In this document: one piece after another, positions 36,054 through 45,279 of the stretch
How positions within the stretch are numbered: the first letter of the stretch is position 1
Layout of the letters: the number at the start of each line of letters is the position of its first letter
Assembly: GCF_029227915.1 (NCBI RefSeq)
Contig: NC_079876.1
Span: 32,099,828-32,159,827 of the forward strand
Source of the DNA: Hydractinia symbiolongicarpus
Lineage: Eukaryota; Cnidaria; Hydrozoa; Anthoathecata; Hydractiniidae
Length of the DNA stretch: 60,000 bases
Direction of reading: 5' to 3'
Translations under genes and position numbers: made by a program
Notes under the pieces: model-generated
What the model was told of the DNA's origin: nothing
What the model saw: only the letters and a program-made list of their open reading frames with translations
Database searches by the model: none

Positions 36054-36125
36054 AGGGGACACCCGGGTTTGAACCAGGGACCTCTCGATCTGCAGTCGAA
36101 TGCTCTACCACTGAGCTATATCCCC
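36054..36125 (-). tRNA. tRNA-Cys (GCA)
   Basis: Unit 32 (type X), consensus copy. Confidence 0.95.
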
Positions 36126-36201
36126 AGCCAAGGACGGAATCCACGCACAGGGTATATAACATCAACGCGTGAGAGAGCAACTTAACTTAAAAAATGTACA
36201 C

Positions 36202-36273
36202 TTCCCGCACCGGAAATCGAACCCGGGCCGCCTGGGTGAAAACCAGAAATCCTAACCACTAGACCATGCGGGA
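36202..36273 (-). tRNA. tRNA-Glu (TTC)
   Basis: Unit 32 (type X). T-stem G53·T61 wobble; same in unit 37. Confidence 0.92.
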
Positions 36274-36370
36274 CACATTCGCACCACTAAGTAATTTAGA
36301 TGTCATGCTTTTTCTGACAATTTGAACTAGCTCTGTCTTTCTGTTCGTGTCAAAAAGACCTTTTTGCGTC

Positions 36371-36452
36371 CCCTGCGAGTAGGATTCGAACCTACGCGGG
36401 AAGATCCCATTTGATTTCTAGTCAAACGCCTTAACCACTCGGCCATCGCAGC
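36371..36452 (-). tRNA. tRNA-Ser (AGA)
   Basis: Unit 32 (type X). C72 to G unpairs the first acceptor pair (G1·G72), next to the SerRS-read discriminator. Confidence 0.85.
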
Positions 36453-36510
36453 CTGACAAACCGCTGGCCATTGCCACAAGGCCGACCAGAAAGCACAACA
36501 TTACTGCTAA

Positions 36511-36583
36511 AGGCACTGCCCGGATTTGAACCGGGGATCTCCTGTTTACTAGACAGGCGCTTTAACTGCTAAGCCACAGCGCC
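36511..36583 (-). tRNA. tRNA-Thr (AGT)
   Basis: Unit 32 (type X). One G of the D-loop GG is A. Confidence 0.85.
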
Positions 36584-36699
36584 TGCCTGTTGGGAGATTT
36601 TGAAAATCTCAATATCACACGTCTGAAATGCCGTTAAGGCTACTAACACACCGGGACGTGATACACTGTCACTCGAAAATTTTGGAAATGAGTAGTAAC

Positions 36700-36770
36700 G
36701 CATTGGTGGTTCAGTGGTAGAATTCTCGCCTGCCACCCGGGAGATTGGGGTTCGATTCCCCGCCAATGCA
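36700..36770 (+). tRNA. tRNA-Gly (GCC), weakened
   Basis: Unit 32 (type X). C31·C39 mismatch closing the anticodon loop, and changes before the T stem (ATTGGGG). Confidence 0.8.
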
Positions 36771-36907
36771 TCGTGTTTTACCTACACCAGAAAATACCCT
36801 CCGTAAAAAAGAAAGGAAGGAAAATAAATAAAAAAACATAGCTGAGGAAAAGTGCTACGGCTGCTTGCATTCGCCACCTCAAACCGCCCTGCTGGGCAGT
36901 GATAAAA

Positions 36908-36924
36908 TGCCGAGACTCGGGATT

Positions 36925-36975
<51 letters not shown>

Positions 36976-36980
36976 TCGGC
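36908..36980 (-). tRNA. tRNA-Phe (GAA)
   Basis: Unit 32 (type X). C50·A64 mismatch in the T stem. Confidence 0.87.
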
Positions 36981-37060
36981 CATGATCAATTCTATCACAT
37001 GGCAAAGGTCTGTACGTTGTGATAGACACTTGACCAGATCAAAAAGAATGTTTGAAGATT

Positions 37061-37142
37061 CGCTGCGAGTAGGGTTCGAACCTACGCGGGAAGATCCCAT
37101 TAGATTTTAAGTGTAACGCCTCAACCACTCGGCCATCGCAGC
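37061..37142 (-). tRNA. tRNA-Ser body with TAA anticodon (Leu UUA codon)
   Basis: Unit 32 (type X). The loop reads CTTAAAA, anticodon TAA, matching the leucine codon UUA. Variable arm, acceptor and G73 are those of tRNA-Ser, so charging with serine is expected. A C30·C40 mismatch weakens the stem and D-loop position 20 is G. B box intact. Confidence 0.85.
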
Positions 37143-37216
37143 AGAAATTGCTGGGTAACCAGAATAATTCACCAGCTCACCACTCAGGTGCCGAAGAGGA
37201 CAAAAAGCCAACTAGT

Positions 37217-37288
37217 AGGGGACACCCGGGTTTGAACCAGGGACCTCTCGATCTGCAGTCGAATGCTCTACCACTGAGCTATATCCAC
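37217..37288 (-). tRNA. tRNA-Cys (GCA)
   Basis: Unit 33 (type X). G2 to T, mismatch with C71. Confidence 0.88.
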
Positions 37289-37363
37289 AGCCAAGGCGGA
37301 ATCCACGCACAGGGTATATAACATCAACGCGTGAGAGAGCAACTTAACTTAAAAAATGTACAC

Positions 37364-37435
37364 TTCCCGCACCGGGAATCGAACCCGGGCCGCCTGGGTG
37401 AAAACCAGAAATCCTAACCACTAGACCATGCGGGA
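37364..37435 (-). tRNA. tRNA-Glu (TTC)
   Basis: Unit 33 (type X), consensus copy. Confidence 0.95.
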
Positions 37436-37533
37436 CACATTCGCACCACTAAGTAATTTAGATGTCATGCTTTTTCTGACAATTTGAACTAGCTCTGTCT
37501 TTCTGTTCGTGTCAAAAAGACCTTTTTTGCGTC

Positions 37534-37615
37534 CCCTGCGAGTAGGATTCGAACCTACGCGGGAAGATCCCATTTGATTTCTAGTCAAACGCCTTAACCA
37601 CTCGGCCATCGCAGC
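37534..37615 (-). tRNA. tRNA-Ser (AGA)
   Basis: Unit 33 (type X). G1·G72 mismatch. Confidence 0.85.
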
Positions 37616-37673
37616 CTGACAAACCGCTGGCCATTGCCACAAGGCCGACCAGAAAGCACAACATTACTGCTAA

Positions 37674-37746
37674 AGGCACTGCCCGGATTTGAACCGGGGA
37701 TCTCCTGTTTACTAGACAGGCGCTTTAACTGCTAAGCCACAGCGCC
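37674..37746 (-). tRNA. tRNA-Thr (AGT)
   Basis: Unit 33 (type X). D-loop GG changed to AG. Confidence 0.85.
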
Positions 37747-37862
37747 TGCCTGTTGGGAGATTTTGAAAATCTCAATATCACACGTCTGAAATGCCGTTAA
37801 GGCTACTAACACACCGGGACGTGATACACTGTCACTCGAAAATTTTGGAAATGAGTAGTAAC

Positions 37863-37933
37863 GCATTGGTGGTTCAGTGGTAGAATTCTCGCCTGCCACC
37901 CGGGAGATTGGGGTTCGATTCCCCGCCAATGCA
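37863..37933 (+). tRNA. tRNA-Gly (GCC), weakened
   Basis: Unit 33 (type X). Same changes as unit 32. Confidence 0.8.
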
Positions 37934-38070
37934 TCGTGTTTTACCTACACCAGAAAATACCCTCCGTAAAAAAGAAAGGAAGGAAAATAAATAAAAAAAC
38001 ATAGCTGAGGAAAAGTGCTACGGCTGCTTGCATTCGCCACCTCAAACCGCCCTGCTGGGCAGTGATAAAA

Positions 38071-38087
38071 TGCCGAGACTCGGGATT

Positions 38088-38138
<51 letters not shown>

Positions 38139-38143
38139 TCGGC
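38071..38143 (-). tRNA. tRNA-Phe (GAA)
   Basis: Unit 33 (type X). T-stem C·A mismatch. Confidence 0.87.
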
Positions 38144-38223
38144 CATGATCAATTCTATCACATGGCAAAGGTCTGTACGTTGTGATAGACACTTGACCAG
38201 ATCAAAAAGAATGTTTGAAGATT

Positions 38224-38305
38224 CGCTGCGAGTAGGGTTCGAACCTACGCGGGAAGATCCCATTAGATTTTAAGTGTAACGCCTCAACCACTCGGCCATC
38301 GCAGC
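38224..38305 (-). tRNA. tRNA-Ser body with TAA anticodon (Leu UUA codon)
   Basis: Unit 33 (type X). Second copy of the TAA-anticodon serine body. Confidence 0.85.
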
Positions 38306-38379
38306 AGAAATTGCTGGGTAACCAGAATAATTCACCAGCTCACCACTCAGGTGCCGAAGAGGACAAAAAGCCAACTAGT

Positions 38380-38451
38380 AGGGGACACCCGGGTTTGAAC
38401 CAGGGACCTCTCGATCTGCAGTCGAATGCTCTACCACTGAGCTATATCCCC
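38380..38451 (-). tRNA. tRNA-Cys (GCA)
   Basis: Unit 34 (type Y), consensus copy. Confidence 0.95.
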
Positions 38452-38526
38452 AGCCAAGGCGGAATCCACGCACAGGGTATATAACATCAACGCGTGAGAG
38501 AGCAACTTAACTTAAAAAATGTACAC

Positions 38527-38598
38527 TTCCCGCACCGGGAATCGAACCCGGGCCGCCTGGGTGAAAACCAGAAATCCTAACCACTAGACCATGCGGGA
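38527..38598 (-). tRNA. tRNA-Glu (TTC)
   Basis: Unit 34 (type Y), consensus copy. Confidence 0.95.
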
Positions 38599-38695
38599 CA
38601 CATTCGCACCACTAAGTAATTTAGATGTCATGCTTTTTCTGACAATTTGAACTAGCTCTGTCTTTCTGTTCGGGTCAAAAACACCTTTTTGCGTC

Positions 38696-38777
38696 CGCTG
38701 CGAGTAGGATTCGAACCTACGCGGGAAGATCCCATTTGATTTCTAGTCAAACGCCTTAACCACTCGGCCATCGCAGC
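38696..38777 (-). tRNA. tRNA-Ser (AGA)
   Basis: Unit 34 (type Y), consensus copy. Confidence 0.95.
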
Positions 38778-38835
38778 CTGACAAACCGCTGGCCATTGCC
38801 ACAAGGCCGACCAGAAAGCACAACATTACTGCTAA

Positions 38836-38908
38836 AGGCACTGCCCGGATTTGAACCGGGGATCTCCTGTTTACTAGACAGGCGCTTTAACCGCTAAGCC
38901 ACAGCGCC
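38836..38908 (-). tRNA. tRNA-Thr (AGT)
   Basis: Unit 34 (type Y), consensus copy. Confidence 0.95.
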
Positions 38909-39024
38909 TGCCTGTTGGGAGATTTTGAAAATCTCAATATCACACGTCTGAAATGCCGTTAAGGCTACTAACACACCGGGACGTGATACACTGTCACTCG
39001 GAAATTTTGGAAATTAGTAGTAAC

Positions 39025-39095
39025 GCATTGGTGGTTCAGTGGTAGAATTTTCGCCTGCCAGGCAGGAGTCCGGGGTTCGATTCCCCGCCAATGCA
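39025..39095 (+). tRNA. tRNA-Gly (GCC), remodelled anticodon arm
   Basis: Unit 34 (type Y). Stem TTCGC/GCAGG with loop CTGCCAG: a C29·A41 mismatch, two T·G pairs and a changed base 38. Anticodon still GCC. Same in units 36 and 38. Confidence 0.82.
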
Positions 39096-39232
39096 TCGTG
39101 TGTTACCTACACCAGAAAATACCCTCCGTAAAAAAGAAAGGAAGGAAAATAAATAAAAAAACATAGCTGAGGAAAAGTGCTACGGCTGCTTGCATTCACC
39201 ACCTCAAACCGCCCTGCTGGGCAGTGATAAAA

Positions 39233-39249
39233 TGCCGAGACCCGGGATT

Positions 39250-39300
<51 letters not shown>

Positions 39301-39305
39301 TCGGC
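39233..39305 (-). tRNA. tRNA-Phe (GAA)
   Basis: Unit 34 (type Y), consensus copy. Confidence 0.95.
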
Positions 39306-39385
39306 CATGATCAATTCTATCACATGGCAAAGGTCTGTACGTTGTGATAGACACTTGACCAGATCAAAAAGAATGTTTGAAGATT

Positions 39386-39467
39386 CGCTGCGAGTAGGGT
39401 TCGAACCTACGCGGGAAGATCCCAATAGATTTCAAGTCTAACGCCTTAACCACTCGGCCATCGCAGC
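39386..39467 (-). tRNA. tRNA-Ser (TGA)
   Basis: Unit 34 (type Y). T27·T43 mismatch at the top of the anticodon stem. Confidence 0.9.
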
Positions 39468-39541
39468 AGAAATTGCTGGGTAACCAGAATAATTCACCAG
39501 CTCACCACTCAGGTGCCGAAGAGGACAAAAAGCCAACTAGT

Positions 39542-39613
39542 AGGGGACACCCGGGTTTGAACCAGGGACCTCTCGATCTGCAGTCGAATGCTCCACCACT
39601 GAGCTATATCCCC
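39542..39613 (-). tRNA. tRNA-Cys (GCA)
   Basis: Unit 35 (type Z). A21 to G in the D loop. Confidence 0.9.
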
Positions 39614-39689
39614 AGCCAAGGACGGAATCCACGCACAGGGTATATAACATCAACGCGTGAGAGAGCAACTTAACTTAAAAAATGTACAC

Positions 39690-39761
39690 TTCCCGCACCG
39701 GGAATCGAACCCGGGCCGCCTGGGTGAAAACCAGAAATCCTAACCACTAGACCATGCGGGA
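39690..39761 (-). tRNA. tRNA-Glu (TTC)
   Basis: Unit 35 (type Z), consensus copy. Confidence 0.95.
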
Positions 39762-39858
39762 CACATTCGCACCACTAAGTAATTTAGATGTCATGCTTTT
39801 TCTGACAATTTGAACTAGCTCTGTCTTTCTGTTCGTGTCAAAAACACCTTTTTGCGTC

Positions 39859-39940
39859 CGCTGCGAGTAGGATTCGAACCTACGCGGGAAGATCCCATTT
39901 GATTTCTAGTCATACGCCTTAACCACTCGGCCATTGCAGC
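39859..39940 (-). tRNA. tRNA-Ser (AGA), weakened
   Basis: Unit 35 (type Z). A28·A42 mismatch in the anticodon stem and A6·C67 in the acceptor. Confidence 0.78.
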
Positions 39941-39998
39941 CTGACAAACCGCTGGCCATTGCCACAAGGCCGACCAGAAAGCACAACACTACTGCTAA

Positions 39999-40071
39999 AG
40001 GCACTGCCCGGATTTGAACCGGGGATCTCCTGTTTACTAGACAGGCGCTTTAACCGCTAAGCCACAGCGCC
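39999..40071 (-). tRNA. tRNA-Thr (AGT)
   Basis: Unit 35 (type Z), consensus copy. Confidence 0.95.
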
Positions 40072-40187
40072 TGCCTGTTGGGAGATTTTGAAAATCTGAA
40101 TATCACACGTCTGAAATGCTGTTAAGGCTACTAACACACCGGGACGTGATACACTGTCACTCGGAAATTTTGGAAATGAGTAGTAAC

Positions 40188-40258
40188 GCATTGGTGGTTC
40201 AGTGGTAGAATTCTCGCCTGCCACGCGGGAGACCGGGGTTCGATTCCCCGCCAAGGCA
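40188..40258 (+). tRNA. tRNA-Gly (GCC)
   Basis: Unit 35 (type Z). A3·G70 mismatch in the acceptor stem. Confidence 0.88.
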
Positions 40259-40395
40259 TCGTGTTTTACCTACACCAGAAAATACCCTCCGTAAAAAAGA
40301 AAGGAAGGAAAATAAATAAAAAAACATAGCTGAGGAAAAGTGCTACGGCTGCTTGCATTCACTACCTCAAACCGCCCTGCTGGGCAGTGATAAAA

Positions 40396-40422
40396 TGCCG
40401 AGACCCGGGATTGAATTAGGGA

Positions 40423-40462
<40 letters not shown>

Positions 40463-40467
40463 TCGGC
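40396..40467 (-). pseudogene. tRNA-Phe (GAA), T arm destroyed
   Basis: Unit 35 (type Z). One base is lost from the variable loop and the T stem reads CCTAA instead of CCTGG, so two T-stem pairs and the B box are gone. 72 nt. The anticodon arm is intact. Confidence 0.82.
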
Positions 40468-40547
40468 CATGATCAATTCTATCACATGGCAAAGGTCTGT
40501 ACGTTGTGATAGACACTTGACCAGATCAAAAAGAATGTTTGAAGATT

Positions 40548-40629
40548 CGCTGCGAGTAGGGTTCGAACCTACGCGGGAAGATCCCATTAGATTTCAAGTC
40601 TAACGCCTTAACCACTCGGCCATCGCAGC
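40548..40629 (-). tRNA. tRNA-Ser (TGA)
   Basis: Unit 35 (type Z), consensus copy. Confidence 0.95.
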
Positions 40630-40703
40630 AGAAATTGCTGGGTAACCAGAATAATTCACCAGCTCACCACTCAGGTGCCGAAGAGGACAAAAAGCCAACT
40701 AGT

Positions 40704-40775
40704 AGGGGACACCCGGGTTTGAACCAGGGACCTCTCGATCTGCAGTCGAATGCTCTACCACTGAGCTATATCCCC
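40704..40775 (-). tRNA. tRNA-Cys (GCA)
   Basis: Unit 36 (type Y), consensus copy. Confidence 0.95.
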
Positions 40776-40851
40776 AGCCAAGGACGGAATCCACGCACAG
40801 GGTATATAACATCAACGCGTGAGAGAGCAACTTAACTTAAAAAATGTACAC

Positions 40852-40923
40852 TTCCCGCACCGGGAATCGAACCCGGGCCGCCTGGGTGAAAACCAGAAAT
40901 CCTAACCACTAGACCATGCGGGA
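40852..40923 (-). tRNA. tRNA-Glu (TTC)
   Basis: Unit 36 (type Y), consensus copy. Confidence 0.95.
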
Positions 40924-41020
40924 CACATTCGCACCACTAAGTAATTTAGATGTCATGCTTTTTCTGACAATTTGAACTAGCTCTGTCTTTCTGTTCGGGT
41001 CAAAAACACCTTTTTGCGTC

Positions 41021-41102
41021 CGCTGCGAGTAGGATTCGAACCTACGCGGGAAGATCCCATTTGATTTCTAGTCAAACGCCTTAACCACTCGGCCATCGCA
41101 GC
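41021..41102 (-). tRNA. tRNA-Ser (AGA)
   Basis: Unit 36 (type Y), consensus copy. Confidence 0.95.
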
Positions 41103-41160
41103 CTGACAAACCGCTGGCCATTGACACAAGGCCGACCAGAAAGCACAACATTACTGCTAA

Positions 41161-41233
41161 AGGCACTGCCCGGATTTGAACCGGGGATCTCCTGTTTACT
41201 AGACAGGCGCTTTAACCGCTAAGCCACAGCGCC
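41161..41233 (-). tRNA. tRNA-Thr (AGT)
   Basis: Unit 36 (type Y), consensus copy. Confidence 0.95.
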
Positions 41234-41349
41234 TGCCTGTTGGGAGATTTTGAAAATCTCAATATCACACGTCTGAAATGCCGTTAAGGCTACTAACACA
41301 CCGGGACGTGATACACTGTCACTCGGAAATTTTGGAAATTAGTAGTAAC

Positions 41350-41420
41350 GCATTGGTGGTTCAGTGGTAGAATTTTCGCCTGCCAGGCAGGAGTCCGGGG
41401 TTCGATTCCCCGCCAATGCA
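41350..41420 (+). tRNA. tRNA-Gly (GCC), remodelled anticodon arm
   Basis: Unit 36 (type Y). Same arm as unit 34. Confidence 0.82.
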
Positions 41421-41557
41421 TCGTGTGTTACCTACACCAGAAAATACCCTCCGTAAAAAAGAAAGGAAGGAAAATAAATAAAAAAACATAGCTGAGGAAA
41501 AGTGCTACGGCTGCTTGCATTCACCACCTCAAACCGCCCTGCTGGGCAGTGATAAAA

Positions 41558-41574
41558 TGCCGAGACCCGGGATT

Positions 41575-41625
<51 letters not shown>

Positions 41626-41630
41626 TCGGC
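41558..41630 (-). tRNA. tRNA-Phe (GAA)
   Basis: Unit 36 (type Y), consensus copy. Confidence 0.95.
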
Positions 41631-41710
41631 CATGATCAATTCTATCACATGGCAAAGGTCTGTACGTTGTGATAGACACTTGACCAGATCAAAAAGAATG
41701 TTTGAAGATT

Positions 41711-41792
41711 CGCTGCGAGTAGGGTTCGAACCTACGCGGGAAGATCCCAATAGATTTCAAGTCTAACGCCTTAACCACTCGGCCATCGCAGC
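41711..41792 (-). tRNA. tRNA-Ser (TGA)
   Basis: Unit 36 (type Y). T27·T43 mismatch. Confidence 0.9.
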
Positions 41793-41866
41793 AGAAATTG
41801 CTGGGTAACCAGAATATATCACCAGCTCACCACTCAGGTGCCGAAGAGGACAAAAAGCCAACTAGT

Positions 41867-41938
41867 AGGGGACACCCGGGTTTGAACCAGGGACCTCTCG
41901 ATCTGCAGTCGAATGCTCTACCACTGAGCTATATCCCC
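41867..41938 (-). tRNA. tRNA-Cys (GCA)
   Basis: Unit 37 (type X), consensus copy. Confidence 0.95.
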
Positions 41939-42014
41939 AGCCAAGGACGGAATCCACGCACAGGGTATATAACATCAACGCGTGAGAGAGCAACTTAACT
42001 TAAAAAATGTACAC

Positions 42015-42086
42015 TTCCCGCACCGGAAATCGAACCCGGGCCGCCTGGGTGAAAACCAGAAATCCTAACCACTAGACCATGCGGGA
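42015..42086 (-). tRNA. tRNA-Glu (TTC)
   Basis: Unit 37 (type X). T-stem wobble, as in unit 32. Confidence 0.92.
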
Positions 42087-42183
42087 CACATTCGCACCAC
42101 TAAGTAATTTAGATGTCATGCTTTTTCTGACAATTTGAACTAGCTCTGTCTTTCTGTTCGTGTCAAAAAGACCTTTTTGCGTC

Positions 42184-42265
42184 CCCTGCGAGTAGGATTC
42201 GAACCTACGCGGGAAGATCCCATTTGATTTCTAGTCAAACGCCTTAACCACTCGGCCATCGCAGC
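42184..42265 (-). tRNA. tRNA-Ser (AGA)
   Basis: Unit 37 (type X). G1·G72 mismatch. Confidence 0.85.
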
Positions 42266-42323
42266 CTGACAAACCGCTGGCCATTGCCACAAGGCCGACC
42301 AGAAAGCACAACATTACTGCTAA

Positions 42324-42396
42324 AGGCACTGCCCGGATTTGAACCGGGGATCTCCTGTTTACTAGACAGGCGCTTTAACTGCTAAGCCACAGCGCC
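42324..42396 (-). tRNA. tRNA-Thr (AGT)
   Basis: Unit 37 (type X). D-loop GG changed to AG. Confidence 0.85.
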
Positions 42397-42512
42397 TGCC
42401 TGTTGGGAGATTTTGAAAATCTCAATATCACACGTCTGAAATGCCGTTAAGGCTACTAACACACCGGGACGTGATACACTGTCACTCGAAAATTTTGGAA
42501 ATGAGTAGTAAC

Positions 42513-42583
42513 GCATTGGTGGTTCAGTGGTAGAATTCTCGCCTGCCACCCGGGAGATTGGGGTTCGATTCCCCGCCAATGCA
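42513..42583 (+). tRNA. tRNA-Gly (GCC), weakened
   Basis: Unit 37 (type X). Same changes as unit 32. Confidence 0.8.
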
Positions 42584-42720
42584 TCGTGTTTTACCTACAC
42601 CAGAAAATACCCTCCGTAAAAAAGAAAGGAAGGAAAATAAATAAAAAAACATAGCTGAGGAAAAGTGCTACGGCTGCTTGCATTCGCCACCTCAAACCGC
42701 CCTGCTGGGCAGTGATAAAA

Positions 42721-42737
42721 TGCCGAGACTCGGGATT

Positions 42738-42788
<51 letters not shown>

Positions 42789-42793
42789 TCGGC
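42721..42793 (-). tRNA. tRNA-Phe (GAA)
   Basis: Unit 37 (type X). T-stem C·A mismatch. Confidence 0.87.
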
Positions 42794-42873
42794 CATGATC
42801 AATTCTATCACATGGCAAAGGTCTGTACGTTGTGATAGACACTTGACCAGATCAAAAAGAATGTTTGAAGATT

Positions 42874-42955
42874 CGCTGCGAGTAGGGTTCGAACCTACGC
42901 GGGAAGATCCCATTAGATTTTAAGTGTAACGCCTCAACCACTCGGCCATCGCAGC
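42874..42955 (-). tRNA. tRNA-Ser body with TAA anticodon (Leu UUA codon)
   Basis: Unit 37 (type X). Third copy of the TAA-anticodon serine body. Confidence 0.85.
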
Positions 42956-43029
42956 AGAAATTGCTGGGTAACCAGAATAATTCACCAGCTCACCACTCAG
43001 GTGCCGAAGAGGACAAAAAGCCAACTAGT

Positions 43030-43101
43030 AGGGGACACCCGGGTTTGAACCAGGGACCTCTCGATCTGCAGTCGAATGCTCTACCACTGAGCTATATCCC
43101 C
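43030..43101 (-). tRNA. tRNA-Cys (GCA)
   Basis: Unit 38 (type Y), consensus copy. Confidence 0.95.
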
Positions 43102-43176
43102 AGCCAAGGCGGAATCCACGCACAGGGTATATAACATCAACGCGTGAGAGAGCAACTTAACTTAAAAAATGTACAC

Positions 43177-43248
43177 TTCCCGCACCGGGAATCGAACCCG
43201 GGCCGCCTGGGTGAAAACCAGAAATCCTAACCACTAGACCATGCGGGA
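43177..43248 (-). tRNA. tRNA-Glu (TTC)
   Basis: Unit 38 (type Y), consensus copy. Confidence 0.95.
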
Positions 43249-43345
43249 CACATTCGCACCACTAAGTAATTTAGATGTCATGCTTTTTCTGACAATTTGA
43301 ACTAGCTCTGTCTTTCTGTTCGGGTCAAAAACACCTTTTTGCGTC

Positions 43346-43427
43346 CGCTGCGAGTAGGATTCGAACCTACGCGGGAAGATCCCATTTGATTTCTAGTCAA
43401 ACGCCTTAACCACTCGGCCATCGCAGC
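43346..43427 (-). tRNA. tRNA-Ser (AGA)
   Basis: Unit 38 (type Y), consensus copy. Confidence 0.95.
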
Positions 43428-43485
43428 CTGACAAACCGCTGGCCATTGCCACAAGGCCGACCAGAAAGCACAACATTACTGCTAA

Positions 43486-43558
43486 AGGCACTGCCCGGAT
43501 TTGAACCGGGGATCTCCTGTTTACTAGACAGGCGCTTTAACCGCTAAGCCACAGCGCC
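43486..43558 (-). tRNA. tRNA-Thr (AGT)
   Basis: Unit 38 (type Y), consensus copy. Confidence 0.95.
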
Positions 43559-43674
43559 TGCCTGTTGGGAGATTTTGAAAATCTCAATATCACACGTCTG
43601 AAATGCCGTTAAGGCTACTAACACACCGGGACGTGATACACTGTCACTCGGAAATTTTGGAAATTAGTAGTAAC

Positions 43675-43745
43675 GCATTGGTGGTTCAGTGGTAGAATTT
43701 TCGCCTGCCAGGCAGGAGTCCGGGGTTCGATTCCCCGCCAATGCA
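43675..43745 (+). tRNA. tRNA-Gly (GCC), remodelled anticodon arm
   Basis: Unit 38 (type Y). Same arm as unit 34. Confidence 0.82.
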
Positions 43746-43882
43746 TCGTGTGTTACCTACACCAGAAAATACCCTCCGTAAAAAAGAAAGGAAGGAAAAT
43801 AAATAAAAAAACATAGCTGAGGAAAAGTGCTACGGCTGCTTGCATTCACCACCTCAAACCGCCCTGCTGGGCAGTGATAAAA

Positions 43883-43899
43883 TGCCGAGACCCGGGATT

Positions 43900-43950
<51 letters not shown>

Positions 43951-43955
43951 TCGGC
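43883..43955 (-). tRNA. tRNA-Phe (GAA)
   Basis: Unit 38 (type Y), consensus copy. Confidence 0.95.
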
Positions 43956-44035
43956 CATGATCAATTCTATCACATGGCAAAGGTCTGTACGTTGTGATAG
44001 ACACTTGACCAGATCAAAAAGAATGTTTGAAGATT

Positions 44036-44117
44036 CGATGCGAGTAGGGTTCGAACCTACGCGGGAAGATCCCAATAGATTTCAAGTCTAACGCCTTAAC
44101 CACTCGGCCATCGCAGC
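44036..44117 (-). tRNA. tRNA-Ser (TGA)
   Basis: Unit 38 (type Y). T27·T43 and C2·T71 mismatches; the second is absent from unit 34. Confidence 0.85.
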
Positions 44118-44191
44118 AGAAATTGCTGGGTAACCAGAATAATTCACCAGCTCACCACTCAGGTGCCGAAGAGGACAAAAAGCCAACTAGT

Positions 44192-44263
44192 AGGGGACAC
44201 CCGGGTTTGAACCAGGGACCTCTCGATCTGCAGTCGAATGCTCCACCACTGAGCTATATCCCC
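44192..44263 (-). tRNA. tRNA-Cys (GCA)
   Basis: Unit 39 (type Z). A21 to G. Confidence 0.9.
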
Positions 44264-44339
44264 AGCCAAGGACGGAATCCACGCACAGGGTATATAACAT
44301 CAACGCGTGAGAGAGCAACTTAACTTAAAAAATGTACAC

Positions 44340-44411
44340 TTCCCGCACCGGGAATCGAACCCGGGCCGCCTGGGTGAAAACCAGAAATCCTAACCACTAG
44401 ACCATGCGGGA
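44340..44411 (-). tRNA. tRNA-Glu (TTC)
   Basis: Unit 39 (type Z), consensus copy. Confidence 0.95.
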
Positions 44412-44508
44412 CACATTCGCACCACTAAGTAATTTAGATGTCATGCTTTTTCTGACAATTTGAACTAGCTCTGTCTTTCTGTTCGTGTCAAAAACACCTT
44501 TTTGCGTC

Positions 44509-44590
44509 CGCTGCGAGTAGGATTCGAACCTACGCGGGAAGATCCCATTTGATTTCTAGTCATACGCCTTAACCACTCGGCCATTGCAGC
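44509..44590 (-). tRNA. tRNA-Ser (AGA), weakened
   Basis: Unit 39 (type Z). Same two mismatches as unit 35. Confidence 0.78.
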
Positions 44591-44648
44591 CTGACAAACC
44601 GCTGGCCATTGCCACAAGGCCGACCAGAAAGCACAACACTACTGCTAA

Positions 44649-44721
44649 AGGCACTGCCCGGATTTGAACCGGGGATCTCCTGTTTACTAGACAGGCGCTT
44701 TAACCGCTAAGCCACAGCGCC
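44649..44721 (-). tRNA. tRNA-Thr (AGT)
   Basis: Unit 39 (type Z), consensus copy. Confidence 0.95.
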
Positions 44722-44837
44722 TGCCTGTTGGGAGATTTTGAAAATCTGAATATCACACGTCTGAAATGCTGTTAAGGCTACTAACACACCGGGACGTGAT
44801 ACACTGTCACTCGGAAATTTTGGAAATGAGTAGTAAC

Positions 44838-44908
44838 GCATTGGTGGTTCAGTGGTAGAATTCTCGCCTGCCACGCGGGAGACCGGGGTTCGATTCCCCG
44901 CCAAGGCA
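44838..44908 (+). tRNA. tRNA-Gly (GCC)
   Basis: Unit 39 (type Z). Acceptor A3·G70 mismatch. Confidence 0.88.
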
Positions 44909-45045
44909 TCGTGTTTTACCTACACCAGAAAATACCCTCCGTAAAAAAGAAAGGAAGGAAAATAAATAAAAAAACATAGCTGAGGAAAAGTGCTACGGCT
45001 GCTTGCATTCACTACCTCAAACCGCCCTGCTGGGCAGTGATAAAA

Positions 45046-45072
45046 TGCCGAGACCCGGGATTGAATTAGGGA

Positions 45073-45112
<40 letters not shown>

Positions 45113-45117
45113 TCGGC
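45046..45117 (-). pseudogene. tRNA-Phe (GAA), T arm destroyed
   Basis: Unit 39 (type Z). Same deletion and CCTAA T stem as unit 35. Confidence 0.82.
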
Positions 45118-45197
45118 CATGATCAATTCTATCACATGGCAAAGGTCTGTACGTTGTGATAGACACTTGACCAGATCAAAAAGAATGTTTGAAGATT

Positions 45198-45279
45198 CGC
45201 TGCGAGTAGGGTTCGAACCTACGCGGGAAGATCCCATTAGATTTCAAGTCTAACGCCTTAACCACTCGGCCATCGCAGC
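45198..45279 (-). tRNA. tRNA-Ser (TGA)
   Basis: Unit 39 (type Z), consensus copy. Confidence 0.95.

Larger units (their letters stand above)
37148..40634. repeat. Higher-order repeat X-Y-Z, units 33-35
   Basis: Three distinguishable monomer types in a row: X (Ser body with TAA anticodon, CCCGGG Gly stem, GACTCGGG Phe), Y (Gly with GGCAGG stem, CCCAATAG Ser) and Z (Phe with one base deleted, GGC Gly acceptor). The same order recurs at 41798-45284, a shift of exactly 4,650 bp (four monomers). Unit 32 is a second X and unit 36 a second Y. Confidence 0.88.
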
